From Phycisphaerales bacterium (GTDB lineage: Bacteria > Planctomycetota > Phycisphaerae > Sedimentisphaerales > Anaerobacaceae): a DNA stretch of 64,000 nt. The notes below the pieces were generated by a model. The model had not been told where the DNA came from. It ran no database searches and saw only the letters and a program-made list of their open reading frames with translations. Where the stretch lies: assembly GCA_030602885.1 (NCBI GenBank), contig JAUVYV010000003.1:62001-126000 (forward strand), written 5' to 3'. The position numbers and the translations under genes are program-made. Positions 42,107-51,742 of this stretch are shown piece by piece; the stretch's first letter is position 1, and every line of letters begins with the position of its first letter.

Positions 42107-43747
42107 TTATCTGCTGCTCTTGCGAACCTCTTCCTTGATGCGCTGAATATGGCCCCGGCCGAGACCTTTCACCTCACAGCCCAGCTTGAAATAACGTAGT
42201 ATCTTATCGTCACCGAGTATCCCGAAGCAGTCAATCACGGCAATCGGCCCGCCTGCCCACTCTACTATCTTTTCCGGCTCCAGCTCCAGATACGGCTCGT
42301 GTGGAACCGCCAGAATCAACGCCGAAACTCCCTTTATCGCCGAGTCGATATCCTTCTGAACCCTGACGTTCACCAAATCATCCTGATTCCGGAAGAATCT
42401 GGCCCACGAATGACCCGGCGCCGGATAGACGTCCTGCTTCTCAAGCTCGTACCAGTGCTCCACATAAGGGTCGTGAACCGTCATCTCTGCCCCCATCTCC
42501 GTGAGCTTTCGCACCACTATCTCAGAGCCGCTGTAACGCGTATCCCCTACATCTTGTCGGTAGCTCGCTCCGCAAAGCAGTATTTTCGCTCCCGCAATCT
42601 GACTGCCCATATTCCGAAGCGCATCACGAGTCAGCTCCGCCACGTGCAGGCCCCGCGTGTCATTGATATCAATCGCCATCGGTGTAATCTTGAATATGTC
42701 ATCCTGGAACCCGAGAATATGCTTATATGCCCAGTAGCCCAGCCCTCCATCCTTCGGCAGACAATATCCACCTATACCCGGCCCCGGGAATATCATATTG
42801 CTGTGGGTCGGCCGAATCTTTATCGCCTTGATAACCTTAGTCAAATCAACGCCGTTGCGCTCGGCGAACAAACTCCACTCATCCAGAAATGCCAGTGTTG
42901 TTGCTCGATAGGAATTTTCCACGATTTTCGTCGTCTCCGACTCAATCGGCCGGTCCATCACAGTCAACGGATACTCTTCAGTGTTCAATACCTCGTGCAG
43001 GAACTTCTCAACTCGCTGCCGCGCCTCCTGATTACATCCGGAACAAACCCGCCAGAAGTCCCGTATCGATGAAACGTAATGTCTGCCCGGCATAACACGC
43101 TCAAAACTGTGTGCAAGAAGCGGCTCGGTCTCTATCCCGCGGGCTGCAAACGCCTTCTTCATTATCGGCCACGCCACAAATTCCGTCGTTCCCGGCGCCA
43201 CCGTCGTCTCTATCAGCGTCAGGCACTTCGCCGGCACTTTCTCGCTGATAGTCTTCATCGTCGCCTCGAGCGCCCCCATCTCGACCTCGCCCGTCCGCAT
43301 ATTTCCAAGGTCGTTCTTCGTATAATCGCACTGAACGTCAACCACGACGCAGTCCGCCAATTTGAGACAGTCATTGTTATATGTCGCTACCAGTGTCTTC
43401 TTATCAAGAACACAACGACGTATCATCGGGTCTACTTCAGGGTCTTCTGCCTTTACCGGACTGTTGCCCTCGTTCAGCATCGGTATCTTCCAGTAGCTCC
43501 GCGTGCTCGGCCGCTGGCAGCCAATAACGAGCTTGCTCGGCTCACCCGTCTTCTTATCCACCGTATCTGCGACGATTGCCGCCATCACCGCACCGACAAA
43601 CCCCACCCCCATCACAACAACAATCTCCCTGCCCTCGCTGCGGGCCGCACCAGCTAACGAGGTAATTCGTTCAAATTCCGCAGCATACTCCTGCTCCTGT
43701 GGAATAGCGTATTTTTCGCCCTCAGGACTGATTGAATAATCTGACAT
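42107..43747 (-). CDS. UDP-glucose/GDP-mannose dehydrogenase family protein
   Basis: 546 residues, somewhat longer than typical (about 430-480). 'REIVVVMGVGFVGAVMAAIVADT' is the N-terminal NAD-binding loop; 'TLIETTVAPGTTEFVA' and 'MPGRHYVSSIRDF' follow; the catalytic cysteine is in 'FPGPGIGGYCLPKDGGLGYWA'; the UDP-binding C-domain has 'LLCGASYRQDVGDTRYSGSEIVVRKL'. It oxidises a nucleotide sugar to the uronic acid. The 31-base gap to the glycosyltransferase suggests an operon for exopolysaccharide. Confidence 0.9.
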   Translation of the reverse strand: MSDYSISPEGEKYAIPQEQEYAAEFERITSLAGAARSEGREIVVVMGVGFVGAVMAAIVADTVDKKTGEPSKLVIGCQRPSTRSYWKIPMLNEGNSPVKAEDPEVDPMIRRCVLDKKTLVATYNNDCLKLADCVVVDVQCDYTKNDLGNMRTGEVEMGALEATMKTISEKVPAKCLTLIETTVAPGTTEFVAWPIMKKAFAARGIETEPLLAHSFERVMPGRHYVSSIRDFWRVCSGCNQEARQRVEKFLHEVLNTEEYPLTVMDRPIESETTKIVENSYRATTLAFLDEWSLFAERNGVDLTKVIKAIKIRPTHSNMIFPGPGIGGYCLPKDGGLGYWAYKHILGFQDDIFKITPMAIDINDTRGLHVAELTRDALRNMGSQIAGAKILLCGASYRQDVGDTRYSGSEIVVRKLTEMGAEMTVHDPYVEHWYELEKQDVYPAPGHSWARFFRNQDDLVNVRVQKDIDSAIKGVSALILAVPHEPYLELEPEKIVEWAGGPIAVIDCFGILGDDKILRYFKLGCEVKGLGRGHIQRIKEEVRKSSR

Positions 43748-44108
43748 CTTCGGTTCCTCTTCTGATAATTAAACGAAATTTAATTCAGACAGCATAGGTT
43801 GTCTCGCATCTTCAAAAATGCGCCCTGTCCACCTCTTTGTCCTGTCGATGATTGTTACACCTTATCCGCCCGTGCGAGGCAGGCCGACACCGAAAGTGTA
43901 TCAACAACCCGCCGTATTTCAACAGTTTTCATGAACAATAGGGCATGTACAAGTTCATATGGCGCCGACGCGAGCTTTTTATGTCTCTGCCTTTTGTCGC
44001 TTGAGTGGACCGGCGTGCAATTGAGTTGAAAAAAACCTGCCATGATTGAAAGGCGGCTATTCGCCTGACGCTGCCTTTGTCGCCTTGCATCCAAACGTTG
44101 TTCCGTAC
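43748..44108. other. Intergenic region, no feature recognised
   Basis: Both strands were read. The track ORFs at 43799, 43855 and 44046 show no family-like content, and no tRNA, strong hairpin or repeat was seen in this 361-base gap. Confidence 0.45.
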
Positions 44109-44462
44109 TCAGCCGCCCTTCGCATTGTTGGCGCCCTGAGCAAGCGGCTGCGGCTCGACTACCTTGCGATAGCCGAGTGCTTTTATTACCTCAAGAACCT
44201 CTGTCCATGTTGGAAATGGTCGCGTGTTCCGACGCTTATATTCGTCGATTGCCATCAGAAATTCAAACTGCTCGTCCGACATTTGTCCTTCTTCGGCACT
44301 GCGTCGCTCATCGCTTCTCCGTCTGCCAGGCCCGCGGCGCCTGTCAAGACCCAAATGTTGATTGTCGGCATTCCGGCGGCGGTCCAGCCCTGAACGCCTG
44401 TCCACAACGCTTTGCCGCCGGTCACTGCCGCTTCTATGCTCTACAAAATCGTCCTGGTCCAT
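44109..44462 (-). CDS. Small conserved protein with G-x-DRR-rich N-terminus
   Basis: 117 residues. The first half repeats the theme 'GSDRRQ', 'RRSGLDRRR', '[18 protein letters not shown]', highly charged and probably disordered. The C-terminal 45 residues '[41 protein letters not shown]' form a compact helix-turn-helix-like unit that I have seen in planctomycete proteins of unknown function. The basic repeats could bind nucleic acid (inference). The DUF2007-like gene lies 114 bases upstream on the same strand. Confidence 0.65.
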   Translation of the reverse strand: MDQDDFVEHRSGSDRRQSVVDRRSGLDRRRNADNQHLGLDRRRGPGRRRSDERRSAEEGQMSDEQFEFLMAIDEYKRRNTRPFPTWTEVLEVIKALGYRKVVEPQPLAQGANNAKGG

Positions 44463-44576
44463 TTATGACTATTACCCCCTTTGGTATTCCATTTGCACTC
44501 ACAGACGGTTCGGCCTACGCCCGCATACCATCGCATCGGCGAACGCTCTGAGTACCTGATCCCTGTCTTATACGTT

Positions 44577-44897
44577 CTAAAAATCGTCATCGAAGAACTC
44601 TGCGCCAAGGTCACTGTCGTCCTGCTCATCTAATGCAAAGTCATAAAAGTCATCGTATGCGTCCTGAGATTCAATGACCACATGCGCTTCGTCCACAAAT
44701 TCTTCCGGCACGAGCACAGCCACTCGTTCTTTGTCTGAAGAATCGTCTCTCTGTTCCCGTATTATTGCCGGTATGTCATTGTTTTTCAGAAGCGTTTCAT
44801 AGTCTCGCGCCTGTTCCATGTCATCGGCAAAGGCAACAACGACCAGCTCCTGAACTCGTGCCTGACCTTTCTGGCTTCTCGGACTATGCTTTACCAT
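44577..44897 (-). CDS. DUF2007-like putative signal-transducing protein
   Basis: 106 residues. The core 'LVVVAFADDMEQARDYETLLKNNDIPAIIREQRDDSSDKERVAVLVPEEFVDEAHVVI' has the DUF2007 pattern: a strand, a helix, then 'GI'-type turn (here NDIP) and a second strand-helix. The C-terminus is very acidic ('DEQDDSDLGAEFFDDDF'). The family is small, cytosolic and of unknown function. It is an intact relative of the interrupted DUF2007 gene at 7745-8285, though without the C-terminal zinc ribbon. Confidence 0.7.
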   Translation of the reverse strand: MVKHSPRSQKGQARVQELVVVAFADDMEQARDYETLLKNNDIPAIIREQRDDSSDKERVAVLVPEEFVDEAHVVIESQDAYDDFYDFALDEQDDSDLGAEFFDDDF

Positions 44898-45196
44898 TTC
44901 TTCTCTCCGAAACAGATGGATTATTTCGGCCCTTTTTCAGAAAAACCTTCGTCGAAATCTTGTCGTCAAAATAAGTCCGTGGAATTATCAAAAATTTGAA
45001 TGTTTTTTGCAGAAAGCCGGCTCCTCGCCCCATCTTGTATGTCGGCTGACAGGCGATTTTGGACCCTATAAAAATTTAGCGATACGCCCGATTTTTTTGT
45101 TGCAAATAGACACCGGTTCGGCAATAACAATCCTCTGAGTCGCGTTGTGGACTATTAGAATGTCACTTTTTAACTTGTTATGGAGGTTTATCGCAA

Positions 45197-45382
45197 ATGG
45201 CAAAGAAAAGAGAATCGTTGATTGTTGCGAGCAAGGTAAAGGCCTACATCAAGGCCAAGAAGATGATGACCTCATCCGAAGCGCTTGGGACTATTAGTGA
45301 TGCGGTCTATGCAATGCTTGATGTTGCGGCGACGAGAGCAAAGGCAAATCGTCGCAGTACCATAAAAGCGCAGGACATCTGA
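45197..45382 (+). CDS. Bacterial histone-fold DNA-binding protein
   Basis: 61 residues, preceded by GGAGG. The whole protein is one histone fold: alpha1 'VASKVKAYIKAKKMMTS', long alpha2 'ALGTISDAVYAMLDVAATRAKANR', and the loop-alpha3 ending 'RRSTIKAQDI', where the Arg-Thr and Asp pair matches the RKTIKxEDI signature of archaeal HMf-type histones. Length and pattern match the small bacterial histones described in Bdellovibrio (Bd0055). It probably forms dimers that bind or coat DNA. It stands alone and is followed by a strong terminator, so it is probably monocistronic and well expressed. Confidence 0.85.
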   Translation: MAKKRESLIVASKVKAYIKAKKMMTSSEALGTISDAVYAMLDVAATRAKANRRSTIKAQDI

Positions 45383-45915
45383 GACCCAATTGCTGTAACA
45401 ACTGCTGAGGCAGTATCTTATAGTTAAGCGCGTGACTATGTTGACCGAGCCGTTCCGCACTGCGGGTGCGGAACGGCGTTTTTTTGCGTCTATGGGCTTC
45501 TGCCATCCGGCGGCCTGACGGCTAATCTCAGTTATCAGTCCTTGTCCGAAATCCCGGAAACTATTCCGCGTGTTTGGTTTATCGAAGACCCGCCTGCGTT
45601 CTTTTTGACTCACACGCCGCACCGCCCTTCGCTGACCGGTAAAATCCGCCTTACCGCCACAAAAACGCCGCTTTTTAGAAAATTTACTGGATTTGGCAAT
45701 GTGAAAAACCCGATTAGTACAACAGGAACTGTGATTATAAGAGTGTTTTTCTATCTGTGCCCGATTAAGGCCATATTACTTCGTGCCGATAACCTGCTTA
45801 CCAGCAGAGTGCAGTCGGGCTGTGCAAGTCCCCAACTGCACTGATTGCTTACCTGAGGTGGACTGTAAGCTGCTGGTGGATAGGCAGTTACAAAAGAGAA
45901 GCAGCGAGGAGTTAA
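45383..45915. other. Intergenic region between histone and glucan operons
   Basis: After the histone gene and its terminator (45449-45485), about 430 bases lie before the glucan genes. The one plus-strand track ORF (45542) has no family-like content. A promoter for the glucan operon is expected near its 3' end, but no good -35/-10 pair was found. Confidence 0.5.
45449..45485 (+). terminator. Intrinsic terminator of the histone gene
   Basis: A perfect 12-bp stem GCCGTTCCGCAC / GTGCGGAACGGC with a five-base loop is followed by seven Ts. It lies 67 bases past the histone stop and is the clearest intrinsic terminator in the window outside the trp leader. Confidence 0.92.
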
Positions 45916-47208
45916 ATGAGAGTCTTCATGTTGGGTTGGGAGTTTCCGCCGTTTATCAGTGGGGGGCTGGGGACGGCTTGTTACGGTCTGACCAAGGCGC
46001 TGGACCAGCTCGGCACGGAGGTCATCTTCGTCCTGCCAACCATGGTCCAAAGCAGGTACACTACCCACGTAAAGCTTCTTACCCCCGATTTGGCGATGTC
46101 CGAAGCCCCCTTCAAGGTTCACCAGCTCAAGAACGTGTTGTTTCGGACAATCACTTCTCCCCTTCAGCCATATCTGACATCAAGCGATTATCAGCAGCAT
46201 ATCGAACAATCCCTGGCGCATATCCAGAGGCAGCGAGGACAAACCTATGACCTCTGCGGCGGTCTCGACTACAGCGGTGATATGTTTACCGAGGTCGCCC
46301 GTTATGCCCAGATTGCCGTCAAACTCGCCGAAAATGAGCATTTTGACGTCATACACGCCCACGACTGGATGACCTATCCCGCCGCCGTCGCCGTCGCCGC
46401 AGGGCTGCACAAGCCGTTGGTCGTGCACATCCATTCCACTGAGTTTGACCGAAGCGGAGAGCACGTTAACCAGCCCATATACGATATTGAGCGGGAAGGC
46501 ATGCATGCTGCCGACAAGGTTATCACCGTCAGCCACTACACCCGCAGCATATTAATCAGTCGCTACGGAATCCCCGGTGAAAAAGTTGAAGTTGTTCATA
46601 ATGGCGTCGAACGCAATGGAAATCAGAACTGGTCATTGGCCGACGGCGAGATCAGCAAGGACGAGAAAATTGTGCTCTTCCTCGGCCGAATCACGATGCA
46701 GAAGGGCCCCGAATACTTTCTGAGAGCGGCCAAAAAGGTCCTTGAAAAAATGGATAATGTCAAATTTGTCATGGTCGGCTCCGGTGACCTTATGCATCGA
46801 GCTGTTGAAATCGCAGCCGAGCTCGGAATCGGAAGCAAAGTCCTCTTTACCGGATTTCTGCGAGGTGACGATGTTCACAAGATATACAAAATGGCCGATT
46901 TGTATGTCATGCCATCGGTTTCTGAGCCCTTCGGAATCACCCCGCTTGAGGCCCTTGAAAATGACGTGCCCGTCATCATAAGCAAGCAGAGCGGAGTATC
47001 AGAAGTCTTACAGCACGCGCTCAAAGTCGATTTCTGGGACGTCGATGAGATGGCCAACAAAATTATCGCCGTTCTCAAGTACGCACCACTCGAAATAACG
47101 CTGCGAAACCACGGCAATTTTGAAGTCAGAAGACTGCGATGGATCGATTCCGCCGAAAAGTGTCTGAGAATTTACGACGATGCTTTAGCCGCAGTCGCAT
47201 ACGCATAA
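45916..47208 (+). CDS. Glycogen synthase-type glycosyltransferase
   Basis: 430 residues; GAGGAG precedes the ATG. The start 'MRVFMLGWEFPPFISGGLGTACYGLTKAL' is the starch/glycogen synthase-like N-domain with the GGL loop, and the C-domain has 'KIVLFLGRITMQKGPEYFLRAAKKVL' and 'MPSVSEPFGITPLEALENDVPVIISKQSGVSEVL' with the EX7E. It probably builds alpha-1,4-glucan from ADP- or UDP-glucose, supported by the GH57 and debranching genes 42 bases and 1.3 kb downstream. Confidence 0.85.
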   Translation: MRVFMLGWEFPPFISGGLGTACYGLTKALDQLGTEVIFVLPTMVQSRYTTHVKLLTPDLAMSEAPFKVHQLKNVLFRTITSPLQPYLTSSDYQQHIEQSLAHIQRQRGQTYDLCGGLDYSGDMFTEVARYAQIAVKLAENEHFDVIHAHDWMTYPAAVAVAAGLHKPLVVHIHSTEFDRSGEHVNQPIYDIEREGMHAADKVITVSHYTRSILISRYGIPGEKVEVVHNGVERNGNQNWSLADGEISKDEKIVLFLGRITMQKGPEYFLRAAKKVLEKMDNVKFVMVGSGDLMHRAVEIAAELGIGSKVLFTGFLRGDDVHKIYKMADLYVMPSVSEPFGITPLEALENDVPVIISKQSGVSEVLQHALKVDFWDVDEMANKIIAVLKYAPLEITLRNHGNFEVRRLRWIDSAEKCLRIYDDALAAVAYA

Positions 47209-47250
47209 CACCACCATCGACGGTTAGGCATAAAGCAGGGAGTAACGGAT

Positions 47251-48504
47251 ATGGCTTCGGTATGTTTCTACTTTCAGGTACATCAGCCCGCGCGGCTTAG
47301 ACACTATACCGTCTTTGACAACAAAGCCGATTATTTTGATGACTACAAAAACGCCGAAATCTGCAGAAAGGTCGCCAACAAATGCTATCTACCTGCCAAT
47401 CGATTGATCCTTGATATCATACGCAGATGCGACGGCAGGTTTAAGGTTGCCTACTCGCTCACAGGCATTCTCCTCGAGCAGCTCTTTTCATTCTCCCCGG
47501 AAGTGATGAGCACTTTCGATGCGCTTGCCCAGACCGGCTGCGTCGAGTTCCTTGCCGAAACATATTATCACAGCTTGAGTTTCCTGTATTCGCACGACGA
47601 GTTTGTTGAGCAGATAAATAAGCACGCTGAAACCATTGAGAAGCTCTTTGGCCAAAAACCACGTATCTTCAGAAATACTGAGCTTATTTATAACAATGAC
47701 CTTGCTGCACTGATTGAATCCACCGGTGCCTTCGATGCGATCATAACCGAAGGAGCCGACCACATCCTTGGCTACCGCAGCCCAAATTTCATCTACAGGC
47801 CAAAAGGATCTGAAAAGCTGAAGTTGTTGCTCAAAAATTATTCGCTCAGCGACGATATTGCCTTCAGATTCTCAAATCGCCACTGGACGCAGTGGCCCCT
47901 GACCGCCGAAAAGTTTGCCCGCTGGGTCAACGACGTCAACGGCAACGGCTTTGTCGTGAACCTCTTCATGGATTACGAAACATTTGGCGAGCATCAGTGG
48001 GCCGATACCGGTATCTTCGAATTCATGCGACACTTGCCGGAAGAGGTGCTCAAATACCCGGATAATGGCTTCAAAACACCTTCCGAGGTCATCAAAGCGT
48101 ACGAGGCCGTAGATACTGTCGATGTCCCGCATTTGATTAGCTGGGCCGACACCGAAAGAGACCTCTCCGCCTGGCTCGGAAATGCCATGCAGTCAAATGC
48201 CATACATGAGCTCTACCGAATGGAGAAGAATATCAAAAGCAGCGGCGATCAGGATTTGATCGCGGACTGGAGGCGACTGCAGAGTTCCGACCATTTCTAC
48301 TATATGTGCACCAAGTACTTCGCCGATGGCGACGTCCATAAGTATTTTAATCCATATGATTCGCCTTATGACTCATACATCAACTTCATGAACGTGCTGG
48401 GCAACCTGCAAAGTCGCTGTGCTAAAAAAACTTCCGGGCCGAATCTCCGCGAAATCACCCGGAACGAAATACCGCCTGACCTCCGCACGCAGGCAGTCCA
48501 TTGA
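47251..48504 (+). CDS. Glycoside hydrolase family 57 alpha-amylase-like protein
   Basis: 417 residues with GGGAG upstream. 'SVCFYFQVHQPARLRHYTVFD' is the GH57 opening; 'FLAETYYHSLSFLYSHDEFVEQI' and 'PRIFRNTELIYNNDLAALI' hold the nucleophile Glu region, and 'NLFMDYETFGEHQW' the catalytic Asp. Family members are alpha-amylases, 4-alpha-glucanotransferases or branching enzymes; the length and blocks favour an alpha-amylase type. It is the middle gene of the three-gene glucan operon. Confidence 0.88.
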   Translation: MASVCFYFQVHQPARLRHYTVFDNKADYFDDYKNAEICRKVANKCYLPANRLILDIIRRCDGRFKVAYSLTGILLEQLFSFSPEVMSTFDALAQTGCVEFLAETYYHSLSFLYSHDEFVEQINKHAETIEKLFGQKPRIFRNTELIYNNDLAALIESTGAFDAIITEGADHILGYRSPNFIYRPKGSEKLKLLLKNYSLSDDIAFRFSNRHWTQWPLTAEKFARWVNDVNGNGFVVNLFMDYETFGEHQWADTGIFEFMRHLPEEVLKYPDNGFKTPSEVIKAYEAVDTVDVPHLISWADTERDLSAWLGNAMQSNAIHELYRMEKNIKSSGDQDLIADWRRLQSSDHFYYMCTKYFADGDVHKYFNPYDSPYDSYINFMNVLGNLQSRCAKKTSGPNLREITRNEIPPDLRTQAVH

Positions 48505-48556
48505 ACGTTGCAGATCGCTGCCGAACCATACAGACTTCTGACATCGGAGCGCAGCC

Positions 48557-50581
48557 GTGTTGGCATTGCAGAAGCAAACGAAAAACCTCGCTATCTCGGT
48601 CCCGACAGATTCCAGGCCGCTTGACGAGCTGCTCGCTAAGGAATGGCTTCTCTCCAACAGCAGGGGCGGCTACGCCTCTTCAACCGTCGTCGGCTGTAAT
48701 ACCAGACGTTATCACGGCCTGCTCGTCGGCGCCCTCAACCCGCCTGCCAACAGGATTATGGCCCTGGCAAACTGCCTCGAGATGCTCGTACTGAACGGCC
48801 GTAGCTACAATCTCGCCACTTTTCAATTCCCCGACACATTCGCTCCTGATGGCTATAAATACTTAAACGCGTTTCGCAGGGACACGGGCGCTCACTTCGA
48901 TTATCAATGCGACGACATTGCAATTACAAAATCCGTCTATCTGCTGCCTGACTCTGACACAGTTGTTTTGGCCTACCAGTTCCACTCACTTCCCGAGTCC
49001 TGTGAATTTATCATCAGGCCTTTCATAGGCCTGCGGGACTTCCACTCGCTCCAGAAATCCTATGCTTCTCTGCATTGCACACCCATTGAGGATGGACTGC
49101 TTATCAGACATGATGTCCCCCAAAGCTGTGAGCTTTTCCTGACCTGCCCTGATTCAAACTTCGAAAAAGACCCCCAGTGGTGGTTCAATTTCACCTACTC
49201 TGTGGACAAAGAAAGAGGCCAGGAGTTCGCAGAAGACCTCTGGACACCCGGCTTCTTCAGGGCAGCCATTAATTCTCCCGGTACAATTGTGCTGTATGCA
49301 AATCTAAGCACAAAATATACTCATGATCAGGCAAAAACACCCGACATCGATGCGGTTCGCTCCACGCTTGATAGGCACCAAAGGACAATAAGCGCACCTG
49401 CCAACGCCGACAAGACACTGGCTGCTTTGTACTTAGCCGCCGACCAGTTCATTGTACACCGTTGCTCTCAGGGCCGCGACCATACTACCATACTGGCCGG
49501 CTACCCGTGGTTTGACGATTGGGGCAGAGATGCCTTTATTGCTTTACCAGGCCTGCTGCTCGCCACAGAACGTCTCGACCAGGCAAAATCCGTCCTGACT
49601 ACCTTTGCAAACGCCGCCGATAACGGAATGATTCCAAATCGCTTCGATGATTATAGCTGCGCTGCTCACTTCAACAGTATCGACGCATCGCTTTGGTTCA
49701 TCAACGCCGCGTTCCAGTATCTCGATGCCTCGCGCGACCGGCGGACCTTCACCGAGCTTCTGCTGCCGATGATTCTCGCAATCACCGATGCATATCGCAA
49801 TGGCACCGGATTCGGCATTCACGCCGACGATGACGGTCTTATAACCGCCGGTGACCGTGACACTCAGCTTACTTGGATGGATGCGAAATATGCCGGAATC
49901 GCCTTTACGCCGCGATATGGAAAAGCGGTTGAGGTCAATGCCCTCTGGTATAACGCCCTTATGCTCCTCGCAGAGTTCTACGAAAACAGCGATGCAACTG
50001 ACACGGAGCATTCGCATGATACTTTCCTCTCGACAGCCGAAAAGGTCAGGCAGAGTTTCTCCGCGATATTCTGGAATCACCCGCTCGGTCACCTCAATGA
50101 TTGTGTGCTACCCGACGGCTCGGTTGACAACACACTGCGCCCGAATCAGATATTCGCCGTCTCTCTACCCTTCTCGCCTTTGTCCCGCGAAAAGCAAAAG
50201 TGCGTCGTTGACACAGTCCGCCGAAAACTGCTCACTCCCTGTGGTCTGCGGACCTTGCCCCGGGATGACCCTCGCTACCAGGGCGCCTATACAGGCCCGC
50301 GGCAGCAGCGAGACCGGGCCTATCACCAGGGAACGGTGTGGCCCTGGCTCATCGGCCCCTTCGTCGAGGCGTATCTTAAGGTCAATAACTTTAGCCGAAA
50401 AAGTAAGACAAAAGCCGCCGAGTTCATCGAGCCGTTGCTTACGCATCTCACTGAGCGGGGCTGTATCGGCCAGGTCTGCGAAATCTGCGACGGCGACCAC
50501 ACACACGAACCAAAAGGCTGCTTCGCACAGGCCTGGAGCGTAGCCGAGCTGATCAGGGCATATCTCCTGATTAACCGCTGA
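48557..50581 (+). CDS. Glycogen debranching enzyme (amylo-alpha-1,6-glucosidase, GH133-like)
   Basis: 674 residues from a GTG with CGGAG seven bases upstream. The N-terminal GDE_N_bac domain starts 'LLSNSRGGYASSTVVGCNTRRYHGLLVGALNPP'; the C-terminal (alpha/alpha)6 domain has 'TILAGYPWFDDWGRDAFIALPGLLL', 'TWMDAKYAGIAFTPRYGKAVEVNALWYNALMLL' and 'YHQGTVWPWLIGPFVEAYLK', the catalytic blocks of the archaeal and bacterial type. It removes alpha-1,6 branches. Last gene of the glucan operon. Confidence 0.92.
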   Translation: MLALQKQTKNLAISVPTDSRPLDELLAKEWLLSNSRGGYASSTVVGCNTRRYHGLLVGALNPPANRIMALANCLEMLVLNGRSYNLATFQFPDTFAPDGYKYLNAFRRDTGAHFDYQCDDIAITKSVYLLPDSDTVVLAYQFHSLPESCEFIIRPFIGLRDFHSLQKSYASLHCTPIEDGLLIRHDVPQSCELFLTCPDSNFEKDPQWWFNFTYSVDKERGQEFAEDLWTPGFFRAAINSPGTIVLYANLSTKYTHDQAKTPDIDAVRSTLDRHQRTISAPANADKTLAALYLAADQFIVHRCSQGRDHTTILAGYPWFDDWGRDAFIALPGLLLATERLDQAKSVLTTFANAADNGMIPNRFDDYSCAAHFNSIDASLWFINAAFQYLDASRDRRTFTELLLPMILAITDAYRNGTGFGIHADDDGLITAGDRDTQLTWMDAKYAGIAFTPRYGKAVEVNALWYNALMLLAEFYENSDATDTEHSHDTFLSTAEKVRQSFSAIFWNHPLGHLNDCVLPDGSVDNTLRPNQIFAVSLPFSPLSREKQKCVVDTVRRKLLTPCGLRTLPRDDPRYQGAYTGPRQQRDRAYHQGTVWPWLIGPFVEAYLKVNNFSRKSKTKAAEFIEPLLTHLTERGCIGQVCEICDGDHTHEPKGCFAQAWSVAELIRAYLLINR

Positions 50582-50678
50582 AAGCCGACATCTGTCGTAT
50601 CGCCAATGCCACTCTTTCCTCACAAAGTCTCACAACCGCCGCACTTTTTAACCCTTCTCTACGTACACTATCTTGTGG

Positions 50679-50718
50679 TATAATTATCTCAAACCGACCG
50701 TTTTGTTCCAAAACGGTC
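50679..50718 (+). promoter_or_regulatory. Extended -10 promoter-like element and 5' hairpin before the coiled-coil gene
   Basis: TGG-TATAAT (-10 at 50679-50684) has an extended TGn but no good -35. Just downstream, GACCGTTTT and AAAACGGTC (50696-50718) form a perfect 9-bp stem with a five-base loop. The hairpin would sit at the 5' end of the transcript, or could act as a terminator of the glucan operon. Confidence 0.4.
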
Positions 50719-50843
50719 AGTTTTCGCGTCGCTAGTCGCTCGTGACTCGTCGCTCGTTTTGTTGAAGCCGACTTCGTCGGCAGTGATTTATCCGCCTAAT
50801 GATATAAAAGCCAAAGTGAACAACTTATTTGGGAGAACACAAA

Positions 50844-51698
50844 ATGAAGAAGCTCCTGCTCATCACACTTATATCCCTGTTTGCTTCCGCCCTCGCCGTC
50901 ACCACGCTCCTTGCTCAACAGGCCGACAGCTCATCCACATCCGAGACGCAAACCTCTTCCCGTTCCGATTCTCTTTACAGAAGGGCAAAACCCAGAATCG
51001 ACTTCGTAACAATAGCGGAATTTTACCTTCCCGATGGACAGGCAGTCTCCGGCAGGCTGATTTCAGAAGACAAAAACCAAATCGTCATAGAAGAATTCGT
51101 TGAAAGCACCCTCACTACACGTTCCTACAGCAAAAGAGAGATTGACTCGCGAAGTCTCAGTAAACGCAAGATTCCCGAATCAAAGCACTATACCCAGATC
51201 GCCGACTATTTTGCCGCAAGAACCTGGGACTTCCGCGACGACCCGGACGACTTCATCCAGGCCATCCGAGCATACGAAAAAGCCAGGCAAATCCTCCAGG
51301 ATTCCGACAGGGCTGAAGACCAGCAAATCGCCCAAGTCGACAGGGCAATCGCAAAGCTTAACGAAGACCGCCGGGTCTGGACGAGAGAAGTCGAATCACG
51401 CGCAAAACTCAAAGACCTCGAATTCGAAGCCGAGCTTCCAAAACGACTCAAGCAGATTGAACGCCTGCTGGCGGAAAACGCTGTCCGTCTCGATGAAAGC
51501 ATCAAATTCGTCGAGAGAACCGTCGCAGACCTCAAAGCCGACAACCGGGCAATTCAGGAAAATCTCGCACGCATGAACAAGGAATTCACACAACAGATAC
51601 GCATCCTCGACACTCGAATCCTCGAAAACAGAGCATCCATAAACAACCTCTGGTACCGCGGATTCATTGTGCCGGGCTCCGGTGGTAGCACCAACTAA
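50844..51698 (+). CDS. Secreted coiled-coil protein of unknown function
   Basis: 284 residues from the ATG at 50844 (GGGAG upstream); the track start at 50829 is a TTG. Signal peptide 'MKKLLLITLISLFASALAV' ends near the Ala-Gln-Gln region. Residues about 60-105 ('YLPDGQAVSGRLISEDKNQIVIEE') look like a small beta domain. The rest is long charged helices ('EFEAELPKRLKQIERLLAENAVRLDESIKFVERTVADLK') that predict a coiled coil. Likely periplasmic. No family recognised. Confidence 0.65.
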   Translation: MKKLLLITLISLFASALAVTTLLAQQADSSSTSETQTSSRSDSLYRRAKPRIDFVTIAEFYLPDGQAVSGRLISEDKNQIVIEEFVESTLTTRSYSKREIDSRSLSKRKIPESKHYTQIADYFAARTWDFRDDPDDFIQAIRAYEKARQILQDSDRAEDQQIAQVDRAIAKLNEDRRVWTREVESRAKLKDLEFEAELPKRLKQIERLLAENAVRLDESIKFVERTVADLKADNRAIQENLARMNKEFTQQIRILDTRILENRASINNLWYRGFIVPGSGGSTN

Positions 51699-51742
51699 AC
51701 GATGCCCTGCCGCATCCCTCCGCCACCGCCGCGGGCGAGTTT

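Noticed and set aside
43855-44094. Minus-strand ORF of 79 codons
   Set aside because: No homology-like pattern and no clear ribosome site; left as unsupported.
45542-45844. Plus-strand ORF of 100 codons between the histone terminator and the glucan genes
   Set aside because: Composition and codon pattern do not resemble a protein, and it lacks a good start site.
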